Both the position numbers and the translations under genes were made by a program. Positions 26,606-35,401 of a stretch of DNA of 64,000 bases are shown here, piece after piece. Each line of letters opens with the position of its first letter. Within the stretch, counting starts at the first letter, position 1. The stretch is from Streptomyces sp. NRRL F-525 (GTDB lineage: Bacteria; Actinomycetota; Actinomycetes; Streptomycetales; Streptomycetaceae), in NCBI RefSeq assembly GCF_000716605.1, contig NZ_JNXE01000004.1, positions 62,001-126,000 on the forward strand, in the 5' to 3' direction. The notes under the pieces are model-generated. The model saw only the letters and a list, made by a program, of their open reading frames with translations. It ran no database searches and was not told the origin of the DNA.

Positions 26606-28075
26606 TCAGGCCGTCGTCTCCGGGCGGCCGGGACGGGACCAGTGCGTGTGGAACATGCCGGTGCGGTCCGTGCGGCCGTAGGTGTGCGCGCCGAAGAAGT
26701 CGCGCTGGCCCTGGAGCAGGGCCGCGGGCAGCCGGTCGGCGCGCAGCGTGTCGTAGTGCGACAGCGCGGCGGAGAACGCCGGGACGGGGATGCCGCGCCG
26801 GGCCGCCGAGGCGACCACCTCGCGCCAGGGGACCTGCGCGTCGCCGATCTCCTGCGCGAAACGCTCCTCGCCCAGCAGGCTGACCAGCCCCGGGTCGGCC
26901 GTGTACGCGGCACGGATGCGGTCGAGGAAGGAGGCGCGGATGATGCAGCCGCCGCGCCAGATACCGGCGACCGCGGCCAGGTCGATCGACCAGTCGAACT
27001 CGGTCGCCGCGTCCTGGATCATCTTCCAGCCCTGGTCGTAGGCGATGACCTTCGAGGCGTACAGCGCCTGCTCGACCTGGGCGGTGAACCGGTCGGCCTC
27101 GGTGCGGCTCAGCGGGGGAGTGGTGCCGCCGGGCAGCCCGCGGTAGGCGGCGCGCAGGTCGCCCTGGCTGGACGAGGCGCGCGCGAAGGTGGCCTGCGCG
27201 ATCGCGGTGACCGGTGAGCCCAGCTCCAGCGCGGTCTGCACGGTCCAGCGGCCGGTGCCCTTCTGACCTGCGGCGTCGGTGACGATGTCGACGAACGCCT
27301 TGCCGGTCTCCGCGTCGGTGTGGGCGAGGACCTCGGCGGTGATCTCGATCAGATAGGAACCGAGTCGCCCCTCGTTCCAGCGCTGGAAGATCTCCGCGAT
27401 CTCGGCCGGGGTGTAGCCGCCGACCTGGCGCAGCAGGTCGTACGCCTCGGCGATGAGCTGCATGTCGGCGTACTCGATGCCGTTGTGCACCATCTTCACG
27501 AAGTGCCCGGCGCCGTCGGTCCCGATGTGCGTGGAACAGGGCTCGCCGTCGACCTTCGCGCTGACGGATTCGAACATCGGACCCAGCACGTCGTACGACT
27601 CCGCCGAACCGCCGGGCATGATCGAGGGCCCGTTCAGCGCGCCCTCCTCGCCGCCGGAGACACCGGCGCCGACGAAGTGCAGGCCCTTGTCGCGCAGGGC
27701 TGCCTCGCGGCGGCGGGTGTCGGCGAAGTGGGCGTTGCCGCCGTCGATGATCATGTCGCCGGGCTCCATGAGCGCGGCGAACTCGTCGATCACGGCGTCG
27801 GTGGCCGGACCGGCCTGCACCATGATCATCAGGCGGCGGGGCTTCTCGAGCGCGGCCACGAACTCCTGGGCCGTCTCGGCCGGGACGAAGGCGCCCTCGT
27901 CGCCGTACTCCTTCATCAACTCATGGGTGCGGTGTGGCGACCGGTTGTGGACGGCGACCGTGTAGCCGTTGCGGGCGAAGTTGCGCGCGAGGTTGCGGCC
28001 CATCACGCCGAGGCCGGTGACGCCGATCTGGGCGGTTCCGTCGGCGGCGGGGTCGTGCGGTGCGGATGCGTTCAT
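26606..28075 (-). CDS. gndA: 6-phosphogluconate dehydrogenase, decarboxylating, NADP-dependent
   Basis: A 489-residue cytosolic pentose-phosphate enzyme that oxidises 6-phosphogluconate to ribulose 5-phosphate and CO2. GVTGLGVMGRNLARNFARNGYTVAVHNRSP is the NADP Rossmann motif with the Asn-Arg-Ser 2'-phosphate site. The signature GAGHFVKMVHNGIEYADMQ carries the catalytic Lys. IWRGGCIIRASFLDRI is conserved in the all-alpha domain. Length fits the long GndA class (about 470-490). It is a single-gene unit ending at the strong terminator at 26556-26594. Confidence 0.96.
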   Translation of the reverse strand: MNASAPHDPAADGTAQIGVTGLGVMGRNLARNFARNGYTVAVHNRSPHRTHELMKEYGDEGAFVPAETAQEFVAALEKPRRLMIMVQAGPATDAVIDEFAALMEPGDMIIDGGNAHFADTRRREAALRDKGLHFVGAGVSGGEEGALNGPSIMPGGSAESYDVLGPMFESVSAKVDGEPCSTHIGTDGAGHFVKMVHNGIEYADMQLIAEAYDLLRQVGGYTPAEIAEIFQRWNEGRLGSYLIEITAEVLAHTDAETGKAFVDIVTDAAGQKGTGRWTVQTALELGSPVTAIAQATFARASSSQGDLRAAYRGLPGGTTPPLSRTEADRFTAQVEQALYASKVIAYDQGWKMIQDAATEFDWSIDLAAVAGIWRGGCIIRASFLDRIRAAYTADPGLVSLLGEERFAQEIGDAQVPWREVVASAARRGIPVPAFSAALSHYDTLRADRLPAALLQGQRDFFGAHTYGRTDRTGMFHTHWSRPGRPETTA

Positions 28076-28219
28076 GGGGTGCCTGTTCTCCGAGTCGGTG
28101 ACGTGGCGGGTCGGCGCTGGGCGCCCATGACCGCTGGTACGTCTGTGATCGCGAAAAGACTCGAAGTACGGGCCCCTGATTCGTAATTCGTTCCCGCGCC
28201 GCGTCCTCGGAACGTGGTC

Positions 28220-28753
28220 TCAGCAGCCCGAACGGGTCGGAGCGAACTCCACGCGCGCGTGCTCGTCCGCGATGCGTACCTCGTCGTAGGCGGCACGCGT
28301 GACCTGGTACCAGACGTCGTCCTTGGCGGTGTCGCCGCCGACGTCGTCGAGGCTCACGCACCACCGTTCCGCGCGGACGGTCCGGGTGTACGTCTCGGTG
28401 CCGCTGCGCACCTTCGAGCACTTCCGGTAGTGCTCCGTGGTGGTCCAGGTCCGGGTCTTCTTCTTGGAGCCCGATCCCGAACTGGACCTGTGCTGGACCT
28501 TTTTGGTGGCGGGCGCGCACTTGGTGACAGTGTGCGGCCGCGTGCCCTTCGCCGTCTGCCTGGCGAGGTGCCGGACCGAATCGCGGAGGCCGGTCACGGT
28601 GTCGGGGGTGGGCCGGGCCTTCGGTGCGGTGGTGCTCGCACCGCTCCGGCCTACGCTGGACGAGGAGCCCGCACTCTCACCGCTCCCGCATGCGCTGAGC
28701 GCTCCGATCAGAAGTGCTGTCAGCCCGCCCGCGATCAATCGCTTGGTGAACAT
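28220..28753 (-). CDS. Small Cys-containing lipoprotein, unknown function
   Basis: A 177-residue predicted lipoprotein. The signal peptide MFTKRLIAGGLTALLIGALSACGSG has a clear lipobox (LSAC). After a Ser/Thr-rich linker there is a basic, Cys-containing module (TKCAPATKKVQHRSSSGSGSKKK, YRKCSKV, RWCVSL) that ends in a C-terminal Cys, so two disulfides are possible. I recognise no family. ATG 28753 is preferred over an upstream in-frame start because it begins the signal peptide. It would sit on the outer face of the membrane. Confidence 0.75.
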   Translation of the reverse strand: MFTKRLIAGGLTALLIGALSACGSGESAGSSSSVGRSGASTTAPKARPTPDTVTGLRDSVRHLARQTAKGTRPHTVTKCAPATKKVQHRSSSGSGSKKKTRTWTTTEHYRKCSKVRSGTETYTRTVRAERWCVSLDDVGGDTAKDDVWYQVTRAAYDEVRIADEHARVEFAPTRSGC

Positions 28754-28807
28754 GCCCCCGCCGCCCGTTAATTGGAAACGGTCAGCGTAACTGATCATTG
28801 GCCGGCG

Positions 28808-29380
28808 TCAGGGGGAGGCGAGCGCGAACTGCCGCTGCGGCAAGGCTCCTACGGCGGTCGGAGCCTCCAACACGCCCTGAAGACACCGGAGTTGCCGCGA
28901 CTCGTTCGTCACCGTCCGGCCCCGGCCGCCGGCGAAGACGTACAGCCGCAGCAGCAGGAACCGGGCGAGGCCCGCGAGCCCCGACGCGCCGAGGTAGACG
29001 ATCTGCTCGGTGAGCATTCCGGGTGACGACTGGATCAGGTGCAGGACGAACATCGCGGCGCAGGTCACCACGTAGGCCGCCGCGGCCGAGCCCGCCGACT
29101 GCCAGTGCTGGCGCCATCCGGCGTGCCGGCCCGCGCCGAAGGTGAAGCGGGCGTGGAGTTCCGTGCACAGGAGGGTGGAGACGACGGTGATCAGCGCGTT
29201 CGCCAGCGCCCAGGGCAGCCGCTCGGCCACCAGGGCCACGGCGCCGCTGGAGAGCAGTCCGACACCGCCGCCCAGCGCCACGAACCGGGCGAAGGAGGCG
29301 AGCGGACCGGGAGCGGCCGGGGTCCGGGGCGCGTCGTCCATGGCGGTCTCCATCCGCTCCGTACGCTGCGCCTCTGTCAT
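28808..29380 (-). CDS. GtrA-family membrane protein
   Basis: A 190-residue protein with four TM helices, from RFVALGGGVGLLSSGAVALV to ASGLAGLARFLLLRLYVF. The conserved LITVVSTLLCTELHARFTFG segment is the GtrA signature (N-x-R/K-x-T-F). GtrA-like proteins are proposed flippases for lipid-linked sugars or teichoic-acid decorators. No glycosyltransferase is adjacent. A dyad-rich promoter region with TTGCGT-N16-TATAGT lies just upstream on its strand. Confidence 0.85.
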   Translation of the reverse strand: MTEAQRTERMETAMDDAPRTPAAPGPLASFARFVALGGGVGLLSSGAVALVAERLPWALANALITVVSTLLCTELHARFTFGAGRHAGWRQHWQSAGSAAAAYVVTCAAMFVLHLIQSSPGMLTEQIVYLGASGLAGLARFLLLRLYVFAGGRGRTVTNESRQLRCLQGVLEAPTAVGALPQRQFALASP

Positions 29381-29397
29381 GCGGCCGCGTAAGTTTG

Positions 29398-29439
29398 CTT
29401 GACTTACTCAACTATAGCGGATTGATTGAGTTACGCAAG
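29398..29439 (-). promoter_or_regulatory. Promoter and dyad upstream of GtrA gene
   Basis: On the minus strand TTGCGT and TATAGT are separated by 16 bp. The same stretch holds an imperfect inverted repeat, CTTGACTTACTCAA and TTGAGTTACGCAAG (11 of 14), that would overlap RNA polymerase. The region is notably AT-rich. Confidence 0.5.
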
Positions 29440-29499
29440 TACATTTTCATAGCGGGGGAGCCCGATCCACAGGCGACCTCCGTACAATGCGGCCTGATC

Positions 29500-30360
29500 A
29501 TGGGTGAGTTACTGGTGAGATGCGCGACGTTCAACGTGCTGCACGGCCGGCGGATCCAGCCGGACGGTCGGCCGAACCCCGTTGCCCCCGGCGCCCCCTC
29601 GGCACCCCTCGCCGAAGCCGTCGCCTCCCTGGACGCCGACGTGGTGGCGCTCCAGGAGATCGACTGCCTCCAGGAACGGTCGGGCGGTGTCGACCAGGCG
29701 GCCGTCGCCGCCGACGCGATGGGCGCACGCGACTGGCGCTACGCGACCGCGCTGCACTGCCGTTCCGTGCCGGGCCGGGGCTGGGTCCCCGACCCGACCG
29801 AGCCCGGGATGCGCGTCTACGGCCCCGGGGCTCAGCAGCCCGAAGTCCCTTCGCACGGACTGGCGTTGCTGTCCCGGCTTCCGGTCCACGAGTGGCGGGC
29901 CCTACGGCTCCCGGCGGCGCCCTTCGGCATGCCGCTGCGGGTGGCCGGGCGGGCCGCTCCAGTGCTGGCCCGGGATCAGCCGCGGGCCGCCCTGGCCGCC
30001 GTGCTGGAAGGACCGCACGGCCCGTTCACCGTGGTGGCCGTCCATCTCTCGTTCGTGCCGGGGTGGAACATCGGGCAACTGCGCACCGTGCGTCGCTGGA
30101 TCGCCGATCTGCCTCAACCCCGGGTGCTGATGGGCGACTTCAACCTCTTCGGCGCGCTGCCCCGGATCACTCTCAACGGGATGGGGAGGCGACGCTGGCA
30201 GAGTTCTGCCCGGCAGGCGACCTTCCCTTCGCACCGGCCGCTCGTCCAGCTCGATCACATCATGACGACGGGACTCGGCAAGGACGCCGTAGGGTCCGTA
30301 TGCGCACCGAGGACGGCGATCTCTGATCACCGGCCGCTGGTGGTGGAGCTGGCGCTCTGA
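29500..30360 (+). CDS. Endonuclease/exonuclease/phosphatase (EEP) family hydrolase
   Basis: A 286-residue metal-dependent phosphoesterase fold. VRCATFNVLHG carries the first Asn, VVALQEID the Mg-binding Glu, AAVHLSF-like VVAVHLSFVPG a central strand, VLMGDFNLFG the catalytic Asp-Asn, and AISDHRPLVVEL the terminal Asp-His. There is no signal peptide. It could be a nuclease, sphingomyelinase-like or inositol-phosphatase-like enzyme; sequence alone does not decide. A TACAAT hexamer at 29483-29488 is only 12 bases before ATG 29500, so the mRNA may be leaderless. It converges with the secreted protein at 30362. Confidence 0.86.
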   Translation: MGELLVRCATFNVLHGRRIQPDGRPNPVAPGAPSAPLAEAVASLDADVVALQEIDCLQERSGGVDQAAVAADAMGARDWRYATALHCRSVPGRGWVPDPTEPGMRVYGPGAQQPEVPSHGLALLSRLPVHEWRALRLPAAPFGMPLRVAGRAAPVLARDQPRAALAAVLEGPHGPFTVVAVHLSFVPGWNIGQLRTVRRWIADLPQPRVLMGDFNLFGALPRITLNGMGRRRWQSSARQATFPSHRPLVQLDHIMTTGLGKDAVGSVCAPRTAISDHRPLVVELAL

Positions 30361-30361
30361 G

Positions 30362-30820
30362 TCAGTTCCACAGGGGGTAGGTCACGGTGTGCTGGAACTT
30401 GTCCGGCCTCGCGCCGGGGTACGTCAGGGTGATCTCGGTGTACTGCCGCGCCCGCGGGTGCCGCTTCCACGTCTGCGCGTCGTCGAGCCGGACGGTGACC
30501 GGGAACGAGTGGAACTTGCCCACCGCGCAATAGGGGTTGCAGTCGTTCACCACGTTGAAGCCCGTGGCCGTCGCGGAGTTGCCGTTCCAGGACGTCCAAC
30601 GCAGCGACGTGAGACGGCTGTTGCCGTCGCCGCAGGCGAGCATGAAGTCGGTGGGACGCACCTCGGGATGCCACAGGCAGTCGACCAGTACCGGGTCCTG
30701 GAGCTGTCGGTGGGCGGTCGCCGGGACCGTGGCCGGGGCCGCCGACGAGGTGGCGACGGCCGGCCCGAGCAGGGCCGCCGCACAGAGCGTGACGATTCCG
30801 ACCATGGTGTGTTTGTACAT
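30362..30820 (-). CDS. Secreted Cys-rich protein of unknown function
   Basis: A 152-residue protein with a Sec signal peptide (TMVGIVTLCAAALLGPAVATSSA, cleavage near SSA-AP). The mature domain has four cysteines (VDCLWHP, LACGDGN, NDCNPYC), which suggests two disulfides. Conserved-looking motifs are CGDGN, RWTSWNGNSATATG and TLTYPGARP. Similar small secreted proteins are common in actinomycetes without known role. It would be extracellular. It stops one base after the convergent EEP gene. Confidence 0.78.
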   Translation of the reverse strand: MYKHTMVGIVTLCAAALLGPAVATSSAAPATVPATAHRQLQDPVLVDCLWHPEVRPTDFMLACGDGNSRLTSLRWTSWNGNSATATGFNVVNDCNPYCAVGKFHSFPVTVRLDDAQTWKRHPRARQYTEITLTYPGARPDKFQHTVTYPLWN

Positions 30821-31017
30821 GTCCGCTCCCGGCCGCCTGTTCGTCCTCGTCGCCCCGCACCTGCGGTGGGCCCGCCTGCCGGGGCACGGTCGTCGTGTCT
30901 CTGTCGACGCTACGACCGTGTCCCAGGATGCACCACTCGTACGGGTCTACGACGCGGTTGGCCGGGAGTGTCGCGGGGTGTGCGGTCAGGGCCGGGAAAT
31001 GCCCGGCCCCGATCGGA

Positions 31018-32706
31018 TCAGGCGGGCCGTACGGCGCCCCGGATGGCGGCGGCACCGGCGTAGAAGATCGACTCCTCGCGTATCGGCGTGCCCGGGCTCG
31101 GCGCGTGGATCATCAGGCCGTTGCCGGTGTAGAGGCCGACGTGGTCGATGCTGTCGTAGAAGAAGATCAGGTCACCCGGGCGGATGTCCGTGAGCGGCAC
31201 GAGCGCGCCGGCGCCCGACTGTTCCTGGGCGGTGCGCGGGAGGAGGACGCCCGCGGCCTTCCAGGCGGCCTGGGTGAGGCTGGAGCAGTCGTACGCGTCC
31301 GGTCCCGCCGCGCCCCACAGGCAGGGCCTGCCGATCTGGGCGCGGGCGAAGGCGAGAGCGGTGCTGGTCTTGCTGAGCGTGGTGGGGTCCTGCGGCGCGG
31401 CGGGTACGGCAGTGGCGGGCGCCGGGCTGATGGTCGGGGCCGGGGGGAGGATGATCTCCGGGGCCATCGTCGGAGCCGTGGGCAGGGTGAACTCGGGAGC
31501 GACGGCCGGGGGCGCGGCGAAGGAGACCTCGGCGGTGGGCGGGGCCGGCTGCCACTCCTGCTGCGGCGGGCGCCAGTCCGGCTCCGGTGTGGGGTACGAG
31601 GTCCGCTGCTCGGTCACCGCGGGCATCTGACCGGTGGACCAGGCCTGTTGCCCGGGGGCGACGGGCATCTGGCCGGTCGACCAGGCCTGTTGCTCGGCCA
31701 CGATCGGCATCTGACCGGTGGCCCATGGCTGTTGCTCGGCCACGATCGGCATCTGGCCCGTCGACCAAGCCTGTTGCTGCGGCACGACAGGCATCTGCCC
31801 CGTGGACCAGGCCTGTTGCTCGGCCACGGCAGGCATCTGACCGGTCGACCACATCTGCTGTTCGGGGACCATGGGCATCGACCCGGTCGACCAAGTCGTC
31901 TCCGGGGTGGGCCAGTTGGTCTCCGGGGGCGGCCAGGTGGCACCGGTCGGGGCGGCCTCGGTGCGCGGCGCCGCGATGTACGGGAGCAGCTCCAGGTCCG
32001 CGGTGAGCGGGTCGAAGACCGGCGCCGGGGCGGCCGCGACGGCGAATTGCTGTGCCTCGACGACGGGAGTCGGGGGCACCTCGATGGCGGGCACCGGCGG
32101 CAGGTCGAAGACGGTGGCCTGCGGCATCTGGGCCATCTGCTGCATGTACGGCATCTGAGGCGACTGGGGTGCCTGCGGCGCGGCGATCTGAGGCATCTGC
32201 GGCGCGGCGGGCGGCAGCGTGGCGACCGGTCCCGCCGTCAACTCCGCGACGGGCGAGGTGAGTTGAAGGTTGGCGGGCTCCGGTGCGGTGGTCCCCGCGG
32301 TCAGCTCGGCCACGGCGCGGCCGGGCTGCGCCTCGAGTGCGCGGCCGCCGCCTTCGGGCTCGGGGCGACGTTCGGGGCGCTCGGGCCGGGGTGCCGCCGA
32401 GCGGGCGGGAGTCCTGCCGGGCGGCAGTTTCGCCGGTACGGTCGGGCCCAGTTGGGCGCGAGCGCGGTCGAACAACTGCCGAGTGACGGCATCTTGGGCG
32501 GGGTCGGAAGGACGCGACGCGCTGGGACGGGGCTCGACACGCTGGCGCGGACCCCCGGACATCTTGCGCGTGGCGTTGTAGTTTCCGGTGGCCGTCTCGG
32601 CCCTGTCGTAAAGGGAGTTGATCCGCCGCTGCACTTCGTCACGGCTGGGTCGGTCGTCCACGGTGGGGCCACTGCCTCCGGTGCGCGTACTTCGTTCTGC
32701 CGGCAT
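31018..32706 (-). CDS. NlpC/P60 (C40) peptidase-domain protein with 14-residue repeats, c-di-AMP riboswitch-controlled
   Basis: A 562-residue protein. Residues about 20-50 (DEVQRRINSLYDRAETATGNYN) form the coiled-coil seen at the start of actinobacterial P60 hydrolases. A long Pro/Ala/Gln linker follows, with seven 14-residue WSTGQMPxVxEQQA repeats at about 272-369. The C-terminal domain (about 450-562) has catalytic Cys near 472 in AYDCSSLTQAAW, His near 520 in IDHVGLYTG, and a later His in MIHAPSPG. It should cleave peptidoglycan stem peptides. There is no signal peptide or TM helix, although ATG 32706 has an excellent ribosome binding site (GGAAGGAG). A ydaO riboswitch precedes it. Confidence 0.9.
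   Translation of the reverse strand: MPAERSTRTGGSGPTVDDRPSRDEVQRRINSLYDRAETATGNYNATRKMSGGPRQRVEPRPSASRPSDPAQDAVTRQLFDRARAQLGPTVPAKLPPGRTPARSAAPRPERPERRPEPEGGGRALEAQPGRAVAELTAGTTAPEPANLQLTSPVAELTAGPVATLPPAAPQMPQIAAPQAPQSPQMPYMQQMAQMPQATVFDLPPVPAIEVPPTPVVEAQQFAVAAAPAPVFDPLTADLELLPYIAAPRTEAAPTGATWPPPETNWPTPETTWSTGSMPMVPEQQMWSTGQMPAVAEQQAWSTGQMPVVPQQQAWSTGQMPIVAEQQPWATGQMPIVAEQQAWSTGQMPVAPGQQAWSTGQMPAVTEQRTSYPTPEPDWRPPQQEWQPAPPTAEVSFAAPPAVAPEFTLPTAPTMAPEIILPPAPTISPAPATAVPAAPQDPTTLSKTSTALAFARAQIGRPCLWGAAGPDAYDCSSLTQAAWKAAGVLLPRTAQEQSGAGALVPLTDIRPGDLIFFYDSIDHVGLYTGNGLMIHAPSPGTPIREESIFYAGAAAIRGAVRPA
31600..31893 (-). repeat. Seven tandem 42-bp coding repeats
   Basis: Units begin at each TGG (Trp) codon on the minus strand, at 31893, 31851, 31809, 31767, 31725, 31683 and 31641. 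They encode WSTGQMP followed by variable hydrophobic and Gln-rich residues. Length is constant at 42 bp, so changes in copy number would keep the frame. Confidence 0.88.
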
Positions 32707-32729
32707 GGCAGACGTGCTCCTTCCGTATC

Positions 32730-32879
32730 GCGCCTACCGAGTTAGCTGTCGGGTTCGGGCGGCCGATCACGGAAGGATTGCCCTACGACCCTTGCCCGGA
32801 CGGGCAGTTGGGTCGATTCACCCCAAGTCGGTTGGGTCCCCGGCTCCGGCTGTCGCGAGCGACACGCCGGACTCGGCGC
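32730..32879 (-). ncRNA. ydaO-yuaA (cyclic di-AMP) riboswitch
   Basis: The minus-strand leader of the NlpC/P60 gene contains the hallmark conserved blocks of the ydaO aptamer, in order: GGGGACCCA, TTGGGGTGAAT, AGGGCAATCC, and the 3' block CCGAACCCGACAGCTAAC followed by GTAGGCG. The outer helix P1 can form between GCGCCGAG (32872-32879) and CTCGG-TA-GGCGC (ending 32730). The ribosome binding site GGAAGGAG follows within six bases of P1. In Streptomyces this riboswitch controls cell-wall hydrolases such as RpfA, and ligand binding lowers expression. Confidence 0.93.
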
Positions 32880-33083
32880 AAACCGTGCGGCCCGGCGCTG
32901 CTCGCCGGAGTAGGTCGTACGGTCTGAGCGTCAACTTAGCCAACGTGTGTGCCTCGTGTGAAGGTTGAAGCGCGATATGTCCGATACGTTTTTGTGACCT
33001 TTACCTCTCCCAAACGTGTCCTGGGCTCATGAGCCCGCCGGGTCGGGTGATCCATATGAGGTCGCTATGAATTTTTGGGACGG

Positions 33084-33112
33084 TTGAACACACCGGCATC
33101 CTGCTCCGTATT
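33084..33112 (+). promoter_or_regulatory. Possible promoter of DUF1996 gene
   Basis: TTGAAC and CGTATT are separated by 17 bp, about 62 bp before the TTG start at 33175. The rest of the 32880-33083 gap shows AT-rich patches but no named element. Confidence 0.35.
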
Positions 33113-33174
33113 GGAACGGGGGATTTCCATGCCGGGACGATCCGGGCCGACCGATACGTGTAGGAGCAACTTCC

Positions 33175-35301
33175 TTGGCACGCAACACGCGCAGACGCCC
33201 CACGGGCGCACGACGCGCGACGATGGCAGCAGTCGCCCTGATGCTGGGCGGCGGAGGACTGGTGGCGGCGAACGTCTACGCGTCGGCGTCCGAAGGCGGT
33301 TGGGGCGGTGACTCGTCCCAGCAAGGGTCTCCCGATGCGGCGTCGAGCGGTGCGACGATCGACTGCCCGGACGTCGGCACCCAGCTGACGACCGTCCCCG
33401 ACGAGGCGAAGACCGAGGTCGACGCCCAACTCGCGCTTCTGGACCAGCAGATAACCGAGGCCTACCAGAAACTGAAGGACTCGACGGAGTCCATACGCCA
33501 GGACGCCTCCTTCGCCGACAACGCGATCATGAATCCGTTGAAGGAGAAGCGGGCCGCGACCATCGGCCGGATCGACGAAGCCATCGCGCGTGTCGGCGAC
33601 CGCCCGGAGGGACTCGACGCGCTCGCCGGCTGCACCCTGATCGCACCCACGAACGACAACGGGGACCAGGGCAGCAACGGCAACGGCAACGGCGACGACC
33701 AGAGCGCCAGTGCGAGCGCGAGCGCCAGTGCCGGCGGCCAGGGCAGCCAGCCGGTCAGCAACGGGCCCGTCGCCTCGGACTACGCGGACATCACCTCCGT
33801 ACAGCCCAACGTGAACACCCCGCAGGACCAGGCCGACGCCTCCCGCGGCACGTTCGTCACCGCGTGCGGCGTGAACGAGAACGGCCTGTTCAACTCGGAC
33901 AACGTGATCGTCGCCCCCGGAGTCACCAACGGCGCCCACCACTTCCACGACTACATCGGCAACCAGTCCAACAACGCGTTCGCCAGCGACGACGACCTGG
34001 CGAAGGCGAACACGAGCTGCGAGAACCAGGGCGACAAGTCCACGTACTACTGGCCCGTGTTGCGCCTCCAGAACGGCAAGCAGGAGCGGGACGCCGACAA
34101 GCCCGGCGGCGGCACCGAGGGCAACTCCGGTCAGATCGTCACCGCGAAGGCGGCCACGCTGACGTTCGTGGGCAACCCGAAGAGCAAGGTCGTCGCGATG
34201 CCGCGCCTCCTGCGCATCATCACCGGCGACGCCAAGGCCTTCGTGAACGGCCCGGCCAACGCCAACGCCTCCTGGAGCTGCACCGGGTTCGAGGACCGGC
34301 AGCTCAAGGACAAGTACCCGCTGTGCCCGGCGGGCAGCGACGTGGTGCGCACCTTCAAGTTCCAGAGCTGCTGGGACGGCCGCAACATCGACAGCGCCAA
34401 CCACCGCACCCACGTGGCCTTCGAGGCCGCCGACGGCTCCTGCCCGGCGGGCTTCGAGGCCATTCCGCAGCTCGTGCAGCGGATCGTCTACGACGTGGAC
34501 GCGCCGAGCCTCCAGGACGGCGGCAAGACGACCCCGCTGTTCGCGGTGGACTCCTTCCCGGAGCAGCAGCACAAGCCGGTCACGGACCACGGCGACTTCA
34601 TCAACGTCTTCGACGAGGGCCTGATGAAGGACATGGTCAACTGCATCAACAACGGCGAGAAGTGCGGCGCCGGGACGGACAACGACCCCGGCGGCTCGGG
34701 CGACGGCTCCGGCTCCGGTGGCGGCTCCGGTTCGGGCGGTGGCTCGGGTTCGGGTGGCGGTTCGGGTGAGCCGCAGGAGTCACCGACGGCCACCGACACC
34801 GCTACGGCGGCGCCCACGGCCACCGCGTCCGACGAGCCCGCCGGGAACGGCGGCAACGAGGGCAACGGCGGCAACGGCGGGAATGGTGACAACGGCGGGA
34901 ACGGCGACAACGGCGGCCAGGCCACCTCGGATCCCGCGACGAGCGCCCCGGACACCGAGACCAACGCCCCCGAGCCCACCGACACCCAGAGCACCGACCC
35001 CGGTGACCTGACGACCGCCGTCTCGGTGCCCAAGGCCGACACGAAGACCGAAGGGTCCAAGTCCTCCGAGACGCAGGGGAGTTCGGCCAACGGCTCCGGC
35101 GGCGAGGTCGGCAGCGCGGTGACGACACCGCCCGCTTCCTCCTCGGGCGGGGAGAGTTACGCAGCCGTAGGCCCCAACCAGCCGCAGGCGCAGGGCGGGT
35201 TGGCGGAGACCGGCGCGAATCTGTGGCCCGCGGTGGCCGGCGCGCTGCTGCTCGTCGCCGGATTCGTCGTGCTGTGGCGAGGTAAGCGCAGTACACGCTG
35301 A
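33175..35301 (+). CDS. DUF1996 cell-surface protein with LAETG sortase signal
   Basis: A 708-residue secreted protein. The N-terminal signal ([23 protein letters not shown]) precedes a coiled segment at about 75-130. The DUF1996 domain (about 215-480) carries [42 protein letters not shown] and DFINVFDE. A long Gly/Ser, then Gly/Asn and Pro/Thr low-complexity stalk follows. The end is LAETG near 677, a TM helix, and WRGKRSTR, a class E (LAxTG) sortase anchor. TTG 33175 is chosen because of AGGAG at 33162-33166. The HxH-type motif hints at a polysaccharide- or metal-binding role; the function is unknown. It is divergent from the P60 gene. Confidence 0.9.
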   Translation: MARNTRRRPTGARRATMAAVALMLGGGGLVAANVYASASEGGWGGDSSQQGSPDAASSGATIDCPDVGTQLTTVPDEAKTEVDAQLALLDQQITEAYQKLKDSTESIRQDASFADNAIMNPLKEKRAATIGRIDEAIARVGDRPEGLDALAGCTLIAPTNDNGDQGSNGNGNGDDQSASASASASAGGQGSQPVSNGPVASDYADITSVQPNVNTPQDQADASRGTFVTACGVNENGLFNSDNVIVAPGVTNGAHHFHDYIGNQSNNAFASDDDLAKANTSCENQGDKSTYYWPVLRLQNGKQERDADKPGGGTEGNSGQIVTAKAATLTFVGNPKSKVVAMPRLLRIITGDAKAFVNGPANANASWSCTGFEDRQLKDKYPLCPAGSDVVRTFKFQSCWDGRNIDSANHRTHVAFEAADGSCPAGFEAIPQLVQRIVYDVDAPSLQDGGKTTPLFAVDSFPEQQHKPVTDHGDFINVFDEGLMKDMVNCINNGEKCGAGTDNDPGGSGDGSGSGGGSGSGGGSGSGGGSGEPQESPTATDTATAAPTATASDEPAGNGGNEGNGGNGGNGDNGGNGDNGGQATSDPATSAPDTETNAPEPTDTQSTDPGDLTTAVSVPKADTKTEGSKSSETQGSSANGSGGEVGSAVTTPPASSSGGESYAAVGPNQPQAQGGLAETGANLWPAVAGALLLVAGFVVLWRGKRSTR

Positions 35302-35333
35302 CACAGCGCACCCAGGTGCACGTCGGTGACAAC

Positions 35334-35373
35334 GACGGCCCGGCCGCCCCCACTTGGGGGTGGCCGGGCCGTC
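35334..35373. terminator. Bidirectional terminator
   Basis: 12-bp perfect outer stem (GACGGCCCGGCC with GGCCGGGCCGTC), with an inner CCCCC-ACTT-GGGGG hairpin. It is between the convergent DUF1996 gene and GAPDH. Confidence 0.88.
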
Positions 35374-35401
35374 ACACGTTCAGCGTGCCGGGGCGGATGT
35401 C

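Noticed and set aside
31600..31893. Regular 42-bp repeats considered as a CRISPR array
   Set aside because: Units are contiguous, in frame and coding, with no unique spacers and no cas genes.
30895..32745. 616-codon plus-strand frame opposite the NlpC/P60 gene
   Set aside because: It is a Gly/Arg/Leu repeat shadow of the P60 linker; the minus strand has the riboswitch, ribosome binding site and catalytic domain.
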